Source: Rhizobiaceae bacterium (GTDB taxonomy: Bacteria > Pseudomonadota > Alphaproteobacteria > Rhizobiales > Rhizobiaceae). Taken from it: a stretch of 64,000 nt of DNA. The stretch lies in assembly GCA_016742175.1 (NCBI GenBank), contig JACVCH010000002.1, positions 62,001 to 126,000 on the forward strand, written 5' to 3'. The notes below the pieces were generated by a model. The model was not told the DNA's origin, made no database searches, and was given only the letters and a program-made list of their open reading frames with translations. This document shows positions 9,261-17,175 of this stretch, piece after piece (position 1 is the first letter of the stretch; each line of letters opens with the position of its first letter). Made by a program: the position numbers and the translations under genes.

Positions 9261-10136
9261 CTAATGCGAGGCGACGGACTGCTTTTCGAAGAAGTCGATG
9301 ACGGCCTCAGAGAATATGTCATTGCGGTCGCCGACGACCATGTGGCCGGCGCCGCCGATGTCGACATAGCGGGCGTTCTTCGCCTGGGCGACGAACTCGC
9401 GGGCGGCGGCTTCGTCGACGAGTTCGGACTGCATGCCGCGCACGAGCAGGATCGGCAGGTCGAGATGCGGAAGCTTGCCGAGGACGTCGCCGAGGAGCGT
9501 GCGCGCGTCGGCGTCGATGCTGGTCGGGCCGCGCATGAAGGCGGGGTCCCAGTGCCAGCGGAAGCGGCCGTCTTCGCCGAGGCGCAGGTTTTTGCTCAGC
9601 CCGTCGAGCGTGCGGGGGCGCTTGCGGTTGGGCAGGTAGGCGGCGATCATGTCCGCCGCCTCCTCCAGCGAGCCGAAGCCCTCGTCCATGCGCGAGCCCA
9701 TGAAGCCGATGATGCGGGCGACGCCGGCGGGGTTCATCTGCGGGACGATGTCGACCAGCACCAGCGCCTCCATCAGCGGCCCTTCGCGGCATTCGGCCAG
9801 AAGCGAGGCGAGGCCGCCGAGCGAGGCGCCGACGATGGCAGGCCGTTCGCCGAACTGCCGCTCGACCGCGGCGCAGAGCGCGCGCACGTCGGCGGCGTAG
9901 TGGAAGAAGCTGTAATTGCCGCTTTCCACCCAGTCGCTCTCGCCATGGCCGCGAATGTCGATGGTGATGGCGCGCTTGCCGCGCTCGGCGAGGCGCATGG
10001 CGGTCTTCTGCCAGGCATGCCGGGTCTGGCCGCCGCCGTGGAGCAGGAGGACGGGCTGGCCGCCGCCATCCCAGATCGAGCCGACGAGGCGATTGTCTTC
10101 GGCGCCGCGAAAGGCGATGGCGGCTTCGTCGATCAC
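9261..10136 (-). CDS. Alpha/beta hydrolase
   Basis: The 291-residue protein has an alpha/beta hydrolase fold: the oxyanion-hole motif LLHGGGQTRHAW near residue 30, DIRGHGESDW at 60, and the nucleophile elbow GASLGG with Ser105. A late Asp region (GMQSELVDE) and GGAGHMVVGD supply candidate catalytic acid and His. It has no signal peptide. Substrate is unknown; haloalkane dehalogenases, epoxide hydrolases and esterases share this layout. Its start overlaps the stop of the upstream hydrolase gene by 4 bp, so the two are translationally coupled and presumably work together. Confidence 0.85.
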   Translation of the reverse strand: MIDEAAIAFRGAEDNRLVGSIWDGGGQPVLLLHGGGQTRHAWQKTAMRLAERGKRAITIDIRGHGESDWVESGNYSFFHYAADVRALCAAVERQFGERPAIVGASLGGLASLLAECREGPLMEALVLVDIVPQMNPAGVARIIGFMGSRMDEGFGSLEEAADMIAAYLPNRKRPRTLDGLSKNLRLGEDGRFRWHWDPAFMRGPTSIDADARTLLGDVLGKLPHLDLPILLVRGMQSELVDEAAAREFVAQAKNARYVDIGGAGHMVVGDRNDIFSEAVIDFFEKQSVASH

Positions 10137-10894
10137 AGCGGATGCTCCTGCAGGAAGTCCAGCGCCCGCGCCTTGAACGTACGGTCGCCAACGGACAGCA
10201 TGTGGTCGCGGCCGACGATGTCGAAGGCTTGAGCGTTCGGCATCAGGTCGGCGAGGCGATGCGCGTCGCCGGCGATGTCGTCGGTGGTGCCGACGGCGAT
10301 GAGCGTCGGCTGGGCGATGCGGCCGACATCTTGCGGCGACAGTTCCTGACGCGAGGTCTCGATGCAGGCGGCAAGCGCGGCGCGGTCGCTTTTCGTCTGG
10401 TCGGCGAAGGCGCGGAACATGCGCCCGCGCGGATGGATGACGTCGGCCAGCGACGGCGCACGCAACGCATCCGCGATGGGATCCCAGTCGCCGACGCCCT
10501 CGACCATGCCGATGCCGAGCCCGCCGAAGATGAGCGTCGCGACACGGTTCGGGTGTTCCAGGGCAAGGAAGGCCGAGACGCGCGCGCCCATCGAATAGCC
10601 GAAGACATGGGCGCGGGAGATGCCGAGATGATCGAGCAGCGCGGCCGCATCGGACGCCATCGCCGACGGCGTATAGACGCTGGTGTCGTAACTCTTCGAC
10701 GTCTCGCCATGGCCGCGATGGTCGAAGGCGATGGCGCGGTAGCCGGCACGGGTCAGGGTTTGCACCCAGCCGGGCTGGACCCAGTTGATGCGCAAGGTGG
10801 AGGCGAAGCCGTGGACGAGGAGGATCGGCTCGGCGTCGCGATCGCCTTCGTCGATGAAGGCGATGTCGAAACCGTCATGATGGAAATGCTGCAT
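10133..10894 (-). CDS. Alpha/beta hydrolase
   Basis: The 253-residue protein starts at MQHFHHDGFDIAF; a TTG six codons upstream is possible but overlaps the stop of the DUF192 gene. Motifs are LLVHGFAS, FDHRGHGETSKS and the nucleophile elbow GYSMGA with Ser101. The C-terminal VGRDHMLSVGD gives the likely catalytic His. It resembles small esterases of the 3-oxoadipate enol-lactonase/peroxidase-like group, but the substrate cannot be assigned. It shares a 4-bp overlap with the next hydrolase (9261-10136) and lies 14 bp after the DUF192 gene, which suggests one leftward operon. Confidence 0.85.
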   Translation of the reverse strand: MQHFHHDGFDIAFIDEGDRDAEPILLVHGFASTLRINWVQPGWVQTLTRAGYRAIAFDHRGHGETSKSYDTSVYTPSAMASDAAALLDHLGISRAHVFGYSMGARVSAFLALEHPNRVATLIFGGLGIGMVEGVGDWDPIADALRAPSLADVIHPRGRMFRAFADQTKSDRAALAACIETSRQELSPQDVGRIAQPTLIAVGTTDDIAGDAHRLADLMPNAQAFDIVGRDHMLSVGDRTFKARALDFLQEHPL

Positions 10895-10908
10895 GGGACG
10901 CGGAAGGT

Positions 10909-11415
10909 TCAATTGCCTGCGACCCGATCGATCGCCGGGTGGTTGAGGCGGGTGCCGGCCTCGAGACCGACGCGTTCGGACGTGCCGCGGTTGAGCTCGA
11001 GCACGAAGCGGCTCGGCCCGTCCGGCGCGATGGACGCCGTGGAGAACGGCTCCCCCGGCAGGATGTCGATGACCCGCCCGTCCTCGCCGATGAAGACGAG
11101 ATCGAGCGGCGACGGGGTGTTCTGCATCCAGAAGCTGACCGGCTGCGTCTGCTCGAAGACGAAGAGCATGCCGCGATCTTCCGGCAGGTCCGTGCGGAAC
11201 ATCAGCCCGCGCGCGCGGCGCTCGGCCGTGTCGGCGATCTCGATGTCGAACGAAACCGTCTCGCCATCCGCCTCGAAGGTGAGCTTTGACGCGTCGACGG
11301 GCAATTCCATCGGCGCGCCCTGCACCGCCTCCTGGGCGACGGCATGGGGGACGGACGCCAGGGGGACGAAGGCACAGGAGAGGGAAAGAACAATGGCTGC
11401 GATGCGTGCGTTCAC
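10909..11415 (-). CDS. DUF192 family exported protein
   Basis: The start is the GTG at 11413-11415, preceded by AAAGGAT, giving 168 residues. The N-terminus is a clear signal peptide (hydrophobic stretch then PHAVAQEA), so the protein is periplasmic. The DUF192 core shows IEIADTAERRARGLMFR, then MLFVFEQTQPVSFWMQNT, DLVFI and a terminal NRGTSERVGLEAGTRL. The biochemical role of DUF192 proteins is not established. It follows the cold-shock gene by 44 bp on the same strand, a pairing I recall as common in rhizobia. Confidence 0.88.
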   Translation of the reverse strand: MNARIAAIVLSLSCAFVPLASVPHAVAQEAVQGAPMELPVDASKLTFEADGETVSFDIEIADTAERRARGLMFRTDLPEDRGMLFVFEQTQPVSFWMQNTPSPLDLVFIGEDGRVIDILPGEPFSTASIAPDGPSRFVLELNRGTSERVGLEAGTRLNHPAIDRVAGN

Positions 11416-11459
11416 GGATGATCCTTTGCGAAACGGGGCCGCGCAGCGACGCGCTGGCG

Positions 11460-12050
11460 TCAATGCGCGACCGGCAAAGTTCCGATATCGGGGTGAACTT
11501 CGGCAGCCATAAGGCCCTTGTCGCCGCGGCCGAAGCGCACGAGCACGACCTGGCCGGGGCGCAGCTCGGTGATGCCGAAGCGGCGCAGCGTTTCCATGTG
11601 GATGAAAATGTCTTCCGTCCCCTCGCCCCGCGTCAGGAAACCGAAGCCCTTGGTGCGGTTGAACCACTTGACGAGCGCGCGCTCCAGTCCGCTCTCGGGA
11701 ACGACCGCGACATGGGTGCGGTCGGCCGGCTGCTCGGAGGGGTGGACCGCGGTGGAGCTGTCCATTGCAAGGATGCGGAACGCCTGCAGGCCGCGATCAC
11801 CCCGGCGCACCAGGCACGTGACGCGCGCGCCTTCGAGCGCGGTCGGGAAACCATCGCGGCGCAGGCAGGTGACGTGGATCAGGATGTCGCCGAGCGCGGG
11901 ATCGTCCGCGGCGATGAAGCCATAGCCCTTGGCGACGTCGAACCACTTGATGGCGCCGGAGGCCTCGACGTGGTCGGACGTTTCACCGTCGCTGTCGGCG
12001 CTTCTTGCCCTCGTCGCCAGACTCCCCGCTGATGAGGCATTGTCCCCCAT
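11460..12050 (-). CDS. Two-domain cold-shock protein
   Basis: Chosen start MGDNASSAGSLATRAR gives 196 residues. There are two cold-shock (CSD) domains in tandem: the first near residues 33-100 (GAIKWFDVAKGYGFIAADD, ILIHVT) and the second near 128-190 (ALVKWFNRTKGFGFLTRGE, DIFIHMETLRR). Both RNP motifs (KGYGFI/KGFGFL and ILIHV/IFIHM) are intact. It probably binds single-stranded RNA or DNA as an RNA chaperone. The double-domain form, with a spacer of about 30 residues, is typical of alphaproteobacteria. An in-frame start 18 codons upstream cannot be excluded. Confidence 0.9.
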   Translation of the reverse strand: MGDNASSAGSLATRARSADSDGETSDHVEASGAIKWFDVAKGYGFIAADDPALGDILIHVTCLRRDGFPTALEGARVTCLVRRGDRGLQAFRILAMDSSTAVHPSEQPADRTHVAVVPESGLERALVKWFNRTKGFGFLTRGEGTEDIFIHMETLRRFGITELRPGQVVLVRFGRGDKGLMAAEVHPDIGTLPVAH

Positions 12051-12275
12051 GCCCAACCCCTTCCAAGACACGCTACACCTGATTCTTGATGTGCAGGATA
12101 GCATTGGGGCTTCGGGTTGGTGCAAGGGCCGATTGTGGCTTTTTCGTCGCAAGAGGCGCGAAATACTGGCACGTCACTTTGGCCGACCTTCGACGCGCCG
12201 GTTGCCAGCGGGGGGTGCGGGTCCTATGTGTCGCGTCGACGGCAAACCGGCCGCATATCTGAAAAGGATAGCAAA

Positions 12276-12716
12276 ATGCGATACTTGCACACGATGGTCC
12301 GGATCAAGGACATCGACGAGGCGCTCGATTTCTACTGCAACAAGCTCGGAATGCAGGAAGTGCGCAGGATGGAGAGCGAACAGGGCCGGTTCACGCTGAT
12401 CTTTCTTGCCGCAGCGGAAGATGTGGAAACCGGCAAGTCGAAAAAGGCGCCGCTACTGGAGCTGACCTACAACTGGGACCCCGAAGACTATCAGGGCGGG
12501 CGCAATTTCGGCCACCTCGCCTTCGAGGTCGATGACATCTACGAGACCTGCCAGAAGCTCGCCGACAAGGGCGTGGTCATCAACCGCCCGCCGCGCGACG
12601 GCAACATGGCGTTCGTCAAGTCGCCAGACGGCATCTCGATCGAGCTTTTGCAGAAGGGCCCGGCGAAGGAAAAGGCCGAGCCGTGGGCTTCGATGGCGAG
12701 TACGGGAAACTGGTAG
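12276..12716 (+). CDS. gloA: Lactoylglutathione lyase (glyoxalase I)
   Basis: This 146-residue VOC-fold enzyme converts the hemithioacetal of methylglyoxal and glutathione to S-lactoylglutathione. The start MRYLHTMVRIKD is preceded by AAAAGGA. Metal ligands expected for glyoxalase I are present: His5, Glu62 (LLELTYNW), His80 (FGHLAFEV) and Glu123 (SIELLQKG). The glutathione-binding stretch RNFGHLAFEVDD is intact. It is divergent from the cold-shock gene and convergent with the J-domain-like gene, with a hairpin in between. Confidence 0.95.
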   Translation: MRYLHTMVRIKDIDEALDFYCNKLGMQEVRRMESEQGRFTLIFLAAAEDVETGKSKKAPLLELTYNWDPEDYQGGRNFGHLAFEVDDIYETCQKLADKGVVINRPPRDGNMAFVKSPDGISIELLQKGPAKEKAEPWASMASTGNW

Positions 12717-12731
12717 GCGATTTCAGGCATC

Positions 12732-12796
12732 GGCAGGTCGGCATTCGGCAGTCGGGGCATGCGCGGCAATTCCCGACTGCCGATCTGCCGACTGCC
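12732..12796. repeat. Inverted repeat/hairpin between convergent genes
   Basis: Two 25-bp arms (12732-12756 and 12772-12796) match with a few changes, and the inner 11 bp (CGGCAGTCGGG) are perfect. The loop is 15 nt. It begins 15 bp after the gloA stop and ends on the stop codon of the opposite gene. It can fold on both transcripts and may act as a shared terminator, although it lacks a T-tract. The arms themselves contain direct repeats of CGGCAGNTCGG. Confidence 0.7.
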
Positions 12797-13239
12797 TATT
12801 GTTCTGCCATCGTCGCCTTTGCGGTGTCGATCAAGCCGTTCGCGATGCCCATGCGCTCGGCCGCGCGGTCGCGCAGGTGCGGGGCGAGACGGTCGGGGTG
12901 GTTTTCGAAGGCGAAGCGGCGGCGGGCGCGATCAAGTTCGGCCGCTGTTCGCAGGCCGCCGATGCCGAGTTCGAGCGCGATCTCGCGGGGATCGGTGGAG
13001 AGTTCCGGCATCAGCGTGTCGAGCGCTTCGAGCACTTCCGGCGCGAGCGTCGGCTCGCTGTAGGCCCTGCGGGCGGCGGGCTCGAACAGCGGCGCGTTCG
13101 ACGCCTGAAGCCGCTCGATCTGGTCGAGAAGATCGCCCTGAAGCGTCGGCGCCGCGCCGACCTCCACACGCTCCGCCTGCTCGCTCGAAATCAGATCGTC
13201 GAGCAGATCGCCGAAGCTCTTGGCGCGTGCGCCGGACAT
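12796..13239 (-). CDS. J-domain-like protein with HPD motif
   Basis: The start at 13237-13239 (MSGARAKSFGDLLDDL) has GGGAGG five bases upstream and gives 147 residues. The C-terminal third, RRRFAFENHPDRLAPHLRDR then AAERMGIANGLIDTAKA, resembles helices II-III of a DnaJ J-domain with the diagnostic HPD between them. The N-terminal 90 residues are acidic and unrecognised, with no membrane segment or Zn-finger. It may stimulate a DnaK-type chaperone or be a degenerate J-like protein. It is not DnaJ itself, being too short and lacking the Gly/Phe and cysteine-rich regions. Confidence 0.65.
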   Translation of the reverse strand: MSGARAKSFGDLLDDLISSEQAERVEVGAAPTLQGDLLDQIERLQASNAPLFEPAARRAYSEPTLAPEVLEALDTLMPELSTDPREIALELGIGGLRTAAELDRARRRFAFENHPDRLAPHLRDRAAERMGIANGLIDTAKATMAEQ

Positions 13240-13340
13240 GAGGCCTCCCAGCCATTCGATTATTCTCCTGACCGTAACCGACATTTCCTAAGAAAGGTTC
13301 CCATGCAGCCTTGCCGGCGCGCATGGCAGGACTGCAAATA

Positions 13341-13351
13341 TTGCACTGCAC
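13341..13351 (+). promoter_or_regulatory. TTGCANTGCAC motif in a divergent promoter region
   Basis: TTGCACTGCAC, followed by AAC, lies between the divergent J-domain-like and DUF1127 genes. It differs by one base from the two motifs in front of the phasin gene (39208 and 39231). It could be an operator for a shared regulator. This is inferred from similarity only. Confidence 0.35.
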
Positions 13352-13409
13352 AACAGACCTGCCCGATGCCATCTTCGCTGCGGGAGGATCGAAACTTCGG
13401 AGACGATCC

Positions 13410-13583
13410 ATGGGCATTTTCACTGAATTCTTCGCCAAGCCGCGGCCGATGCGCGGCAACCGCCAGTCGCGCGGGATGCTGATCCTCAATGCTATGGGCA
13501 GCGCGGAACTGTCGGATCTCGGCATCAAGCCGGCCGACTTCCCGCACATCGCCCGCGACATGGCGTCCAAGCGCCGATTCTAG
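13410..13583 (+). CDS. DUF1127-like small protein
   Basis: The 57-residue product starts MGIFTEFFAKPRPMRGNR, with GGAG upstream. The C-terminal half, LNAMGSAELSDLGIKPADFPHIARDMAS, follows the DUF1127 pattern (L-x-x-L-x-D-x-G-[IL]-x-x-x-[DE]-[IF]). These small basic proteins are common in rhizobia; some affect phosphate or carbon responses or bind RNA, but the role here is unknown. The frame is open 33 codons upstream, but the Shine-Dalgarno signal supports this start. Confidence 0.75.
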   Translation: MGIFTEFFAKPRPMRGNRQSRGMLILNAMGSAELSDLGIKPADFPHIARDMASKRRF

Positions 13584-13647
13584 ACATCGAAGCCAATGAG
13601 TGGCTGACTTGGCGATCATGAAGGGACATGATTCGCGAGGTCAGCCC

Positions 13648-14688
13648 ATGCGCAAGCTCGTCTCCATCGGCGTGCCTGCTCTTCTCCTGTGCACGTCCGC
13701 CTTCGGCCAGACGGCCTTCATCGACGACCGCTCGTCGCCCGACGCCGTCATCCGCTCGCTCTACAATGCCATCGACCGCGAGGAATTCGCGCGGGCCTAT
13801 TCCTACTTCGCCACGCCGCCGGCGGGCAGCGTCGAAGCCTATGCGGAAGGCTTTGCCGACACCGACACCACCGAGTTGCTTCTCGGCGCGGCGGCAGAGG
13901 AAGGCGCGGCGGGCAGCGTCTACTACCGCCAGCCGCTCGTGCTGCGCTCCGTCGCCGCGGACGGGAGCGAGTCGATCTATGCCGGGTGCTATACGCTACA
14001 GGCGCCGAACCCGGCGAACTTCGCCGACGGCTATACGCCGATGTCGATCGAGGATGGCGACCTGCAGGAGACGGACGCTGAATTCGGCCCGGAGGCTTTG
14101 CCGCAGCAATGCGGCGAGGAAGCTCTGCCGCCGACAGACGCGGCACTGCTCGAGGCCGAGCGCGTGTTTGCGGCGAGCTTTTCCAACCGCTGCGGCGGCG
14201 GGGCGATGGAGGGAATGGCGGCGGAGGAACTCGAGCCGCAGAGCTTCGACATCGACTATCGCTACATGCACGAGACGGCGGACGACCCGATGCGCACGGC
14301 GCGGCTCTTCCGCTTCTTCTGCTATGGCGGGGCCTACAATCTCAGCCATGTCTACCTGATGACGGACGGCGATAGCCCGGTCGAGCCGGTGTCGTTCGCC
14401 GTTCCCGAACTCGACATCCGCTACGAGAACGACGATCTCGAAGGCGCGGTCGAGGAGATGACGCAGCTCGGCATGATCACCCGCAACGATCTCATCAACT
14501 CGGACTACGACCCGGACACGCAGGCGATCACCGCATGGGAGAAATGGCGGGGCGTCGGCGATGCGTCGGCTTCGGGGCGATGGATTTTCCGCTATGGCGC
14601 GTTCTCGCTCGTTTCCTATGAGGTCGACGCGACCTATGACGGCGAGATCAATCCGGAACAGGTGATCGGGTTCGGCGAATCGCCGTAG
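13648..14688 (+). CDS. Secreted hypothetical protein (DUF1176-like?)
   Basis: The 346-residue protein starts at MRKLVSIGVPALLLC with GAGG upstream and carries a signal peptide ending near CTSAFGQT, so it is exported. After it comes a SSPDAVIRSLYNAIDREEFARAYSYF segment resembling an NTF2-like helix pair, then an acidic middle, then FRFFCYGGAYNLSHVYLM, which recalls the Cys-x-x-Gly-Ala-Tyr-Asn block of DUF1176 proteins. Cysteines occur in pairs that could form periplasmic disulphides. I do not recognise a specific function. It is convergent with the hydrolase gene 7 bp downstream. Confidence 0.75.
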   Translation: MRKLVSIGVPALLLCTSAFGQTAFIDDRSSPDAVIRSLYNAIDREEFARAYSYFATPPAGSVEAYAEGFADTDTTELLLGAAAEEGAAGSVYYRQPLVLRSVAADGSESIYAGCYTLQAPNPANFADGYTPMSIEDGDLQETDAEFGPEALPQQCGEEALPPTDAALLEAERVFAASFSNRCGGGAMEGMAAEELEPQSFDIDYRYMHETADDPMRTARLFRFFCYGGAYNLSHVYLMTDGDSPVEPVSFAVPELDIRYENDDLEGAVEEMTQLGMITRNDLINSDYDPDTQAITAWEKWRGVGDASASGRWIFRYGAFSLVSYEVDATYDGEINPEQVIGFGESP

Positions 14689-14695
14689 GTGCTTA

Positions 14696-15562
14696 TTAGC
14701 GTTCGCTCATCCAGTTGATCACCGCGCGCCAGTCGGTCATGCGGATCGGCGTTCCGTGGCTGCCGCTCTCGAAGCGGACGAAACGGGCGGGATAGCCGGG
14801 CGCGGCAGCGAGGATCGACCGGAAGAACGCTTCCTGCCGCTCGACGGGGAAGACGCGGTCGCGGCTGCCGTGGCCGAGATAGACGGGCACGCGCGCGCGG
14901 AAGGCCGGGCTGTTGAGGAAGCTGTCGTCCCAGTGCGAGCCGAGAAGGAGAAGGCCGCCGAGGCGGGGGACGAGGTCGGCATCCTGCGCCAATTGCCAGC
15001 AGATCGCGCCGCCGGCGGAGCCGCAGGCGACGTAGACCGGCGCTTGGGGCGAGGCATTGGCGTAGGTCTTCAGGAGCGCGGCCACCTGCCCTGCACCGGT
15101 GGCGGCGAAATCGGCGAAGTCGGGCGAAAGGTAGAGCCCCCCATTTTGGGCGGCGAGGTTCTTGATGCGGTTGAAATTGCCGCCGAAGGTGAAGTCGTCG
15201 GCGCCCTGCCCGCGATTGCCGCCCTGGCCGTGGAGATAGGCGACGATGAAGCGCGCGCCTTCAGCCTTGCCGACCGCGATGTGCGGGATGTTGCCGGCCG
15301 GGGTCGCGACCGTAACGTCGCGCCGGGCGCGGCGGACGGAGAGGTCGACATAGGCCGCGTGGGCGCGGCGCTCGGGGATCTCGTCGCGGCCGTTGATGTC
15401 GCGCATTTCCTGGTAGTCGACGACGATGCGGGCGCCGTCGTCGCTCGTTTCGATGGTGGCCGGGAGGGCGAAGAGGCGATCCTTCGAGGGCGCGAGCAGT
15501 TCGGCGGCGGCGGGGGCGAGCGTGGCGGCGAGGAGAGCGGCGGCGAGGATCAGGCGTGTCAT
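14696..15562 (-). CDS. Exported alpha/beta hydrolase
   Basis: The 288-residue protein has an N-terminal signal peptide (MTRLILAAALLAATLAPAAA). The hydrolase core shows FIVAYLHGQGGNRG (oxyanion hole), YVACGSAGGAICW with nucleophile Ser182, YLGHGSRDRVFPV with a candidate Asp, and FESGSHGTPIRM with the terminal His. The fold suggests an esterase or peptidase acting in the periplasm. Its start overlaps the stop of the molybdopterin-binding/MobA fusion gene by 4 bp, so it belongs to the leftward Mo-maturation operon, although no role in that process is known. Confidence 0.82.
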   Translation of the reverse strand: MTRLILAAALLAATLAPAAAELLAPSKDRLFALPATIETSDDGARIVVDYQEMRDINGRDEIPERRAHAAYVDLSVRRARRDVTVATPAGNIPHIAVGKAEGARFIVAYLHGQGGNRGQGADDFTFGGNFNRIKNLAAQNGGLYLSPDFADFAATGAGQVAALLKTYANASPQAPVYVACGSAGGAICWQLAQDADLVPRLGGLLLLGSHWDDSFLNSPAFRARVPVYLGHGSRDRVFPVERQEAFFRSILAAAPGYPARFVRFESGSHGTPIRMTDWRAVINWMSER

Positions 15563-17175
15563 GCGTCTTCCACGATGTTGCCGCCGGCAAGGCGGACGGC
15601 GTCCTGCGTGTCGAGATCGAGGCTGGCGGCAGCGCCGAGTTCGACGTCGATGACGGGCAGCGACGCACCCTCGACGAGATGGCGCGCGCCGGTGTCGCCC
15701 TCGATCCGCTCGATCTCGGCGAAAAGCGCGCGCGGCAGGAGTACGGGATTGCCGCGCTTGCCGGCATCTGTGGCGCGGATGATGGCCTGGCCGCCCGAGC
15801 GGGCGAAGGCGTCGAGCATGGCGTCGATGGCGCTTGCGGTGACGCCGGGCATGTCGCCGAGGACGACGAGGAGGCCGCTCACTTCGGGGGCAAGCGCGCG
15901 CTCGGCGGCCTTGAGCGAGGTGGAGAGGCCGTCGGCGTAGTCCGGGTTGTCGACCAAGGCGATGTCGAGGCCGTCGAGGGCGGCGGCGATGCGTTCGCGC
16001 TGGTGGCCGAGGACGATGTGGGTGGCGTTAACGCGGGACGACGTGACGGCCTCGGCGACGCAGCGGATCAAGGGTTTGCCGGCGAACTCGGCGAGGAGCT
16101 TGTTCGGGCCGTTCATGCGGCTGGAGCGCCCGGCGGCGAGGATGGCGGCGTGAACGATCGGGCGCGTCTCGGCGGCGGCGGTGTCGCGCGGCTGCGGGCG
16201 GACGGGGATTTCCATCAGGAGCCCGCCGACGCCCATGGCGGCGATGTCGGCGGCGGTGACGGAGATGTCCGCGATCAGGCGGTCGAGGACCCAGTCGAAG
16301 CCGTTCGGCTTGGGGCTGCGGGCGCAGCCCGGCGCGCCTATGACCGTGCGGCCGGAAAGCGAGCCGAGAACGAGGAGGTTGCCGGGATCGACGGGCATTC
16401 CGGCGCGCTCGACGGTCCCGCCGGCGCGGCGGATCGCGGCGGGGATGACGTCGTCCCAGTCGCAGAGCGCCGAGGCGCCGAAGACGAGGACGAGATCGCT
16501 TGTCGGGTCGATGGTCGACAGGGCCGAGGCGAGCGCTTCGTCTTCGTGCGGGACGCGAAGTTCCGTCGCCAAGGTGCTGTGCGAGCGCGACAGGCGGTCG
16601 CCGGTGACGCGGGTCGTCTTGTCGAGCACGCTATGCTTGACGCCGGGAAGCGTGGTCTGGATGACGGCCACGCGCCGCGGGTGGAAGCGGTGGACGGCGA
16701 AGGCCTCGCCCGCTCGCGCGGCGTCGATGGCGGCCTGCAGGGCGGATTCGGGGGCGGCGAAGGGGATGATCTTGACGGTGGCGACCATCTGGCCGGGCTG
16801 GACGGTGTCGAAGGGCGCGAGCGTGGCGATGGTCAGCGCGGGGTCGACGCGGTTGATGGCGTCGATGATCGCGCGGTCGACGGTGAAGACGCCTGCTTCG
16901 CGGGCGTGGATGTTGACGCGGCCGGTGGCGGGGTCGCGGATTTCGCAGCCGTCGATGGAAAGGGCAGCGGCAAGGCGGGCGGCGGCTTCGTTTTCGGGGA
17001 TGTCGCCGGGTTCGAGGACGGCGCCGATGATCGTTTCGATGCCGGCGGCGCGGAGGGATGCGATGTCGGATACGGTCAGGCGATGCGCCTTCTTCAGGCG
17101 GAGGCCGGGCACGGAGAGCGAGTGCGCGAGGAGCGCGCCTTCGGCCCGGTCGAGCGGCAGCGGGCCGAACTTCAC
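15559..17175 (-). CDS. Molybdopterin-binding/MobA-like nucleotidyltransferase fusion
   Basis: A GTG start at 17173-17175 (overlapping the upstream TGA) gives 538 residues. Residues 1-330 carry a MoeA/MogA-type molybdopterin-binding region (HRLTVSDIASLRAAGIETI and LVFGASALCDWDDVIPAAI). The C-terminal part from about 345 is a MobA/MocA-like NTP-transferase with AAILAAGRSSRMNGPNKLL and GLLVVLGDMPGV. By family it would attach CMP to molybdopterin (MCD formation) for xanthine dehydrogenase/CO dehydrogenase-type enzymes, combining insertion and nucleotide transfer. Its place next to XdhC, CoxE and CoxD genes fits that role. Start choice is firm because of the 4-bp overlap. Confidence 0.85.
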   Translation of the reverse strand: MKFGPLPLDRAEGALLAHSLSVPGLRLKKAHRLTVSDIASLRAAGIETIIGAVLEPGDIPENEAAARLAAALSIDGCEIRDPATGRVNIHAREAGVFTVDRAIIDAINRVDPALTIATLAPFDTVQPGQMVATVKIIPFAAPESALQAAIDAARAGEAFAVHRFHPRRVAVIQTTLPGVKHSVLDKTTRVTGDRLSRSHSTLATELRVPHEDEALASALSTIDPTSDLVLVFGASALCDWDDVIPAAIRRAGGTVERAGMPVDPGNLLVLGSLSGRTVIGAPGCARSPKPNGFDWVLDRLIADISVTAADIAAMGVGGLLMEIPVRPQPRDTAAAETRPIVHAAILAAGRSSRMNGPNKLLAEFAGKPLIRCVAEAVTSSRVNATHIVLGHQRERIAAALDGLDIALVDNPDYADGLSTSLKAAERALAPEVSGLLVVLGDMPGVTASAIDAMLDAFARSGGQAIIRATDAGKRGNPVLLPRALFAEIERIEGDTGARHLVEGASLPVIDVELGAAASLDLDTQDAVRLAGGNIVEDA

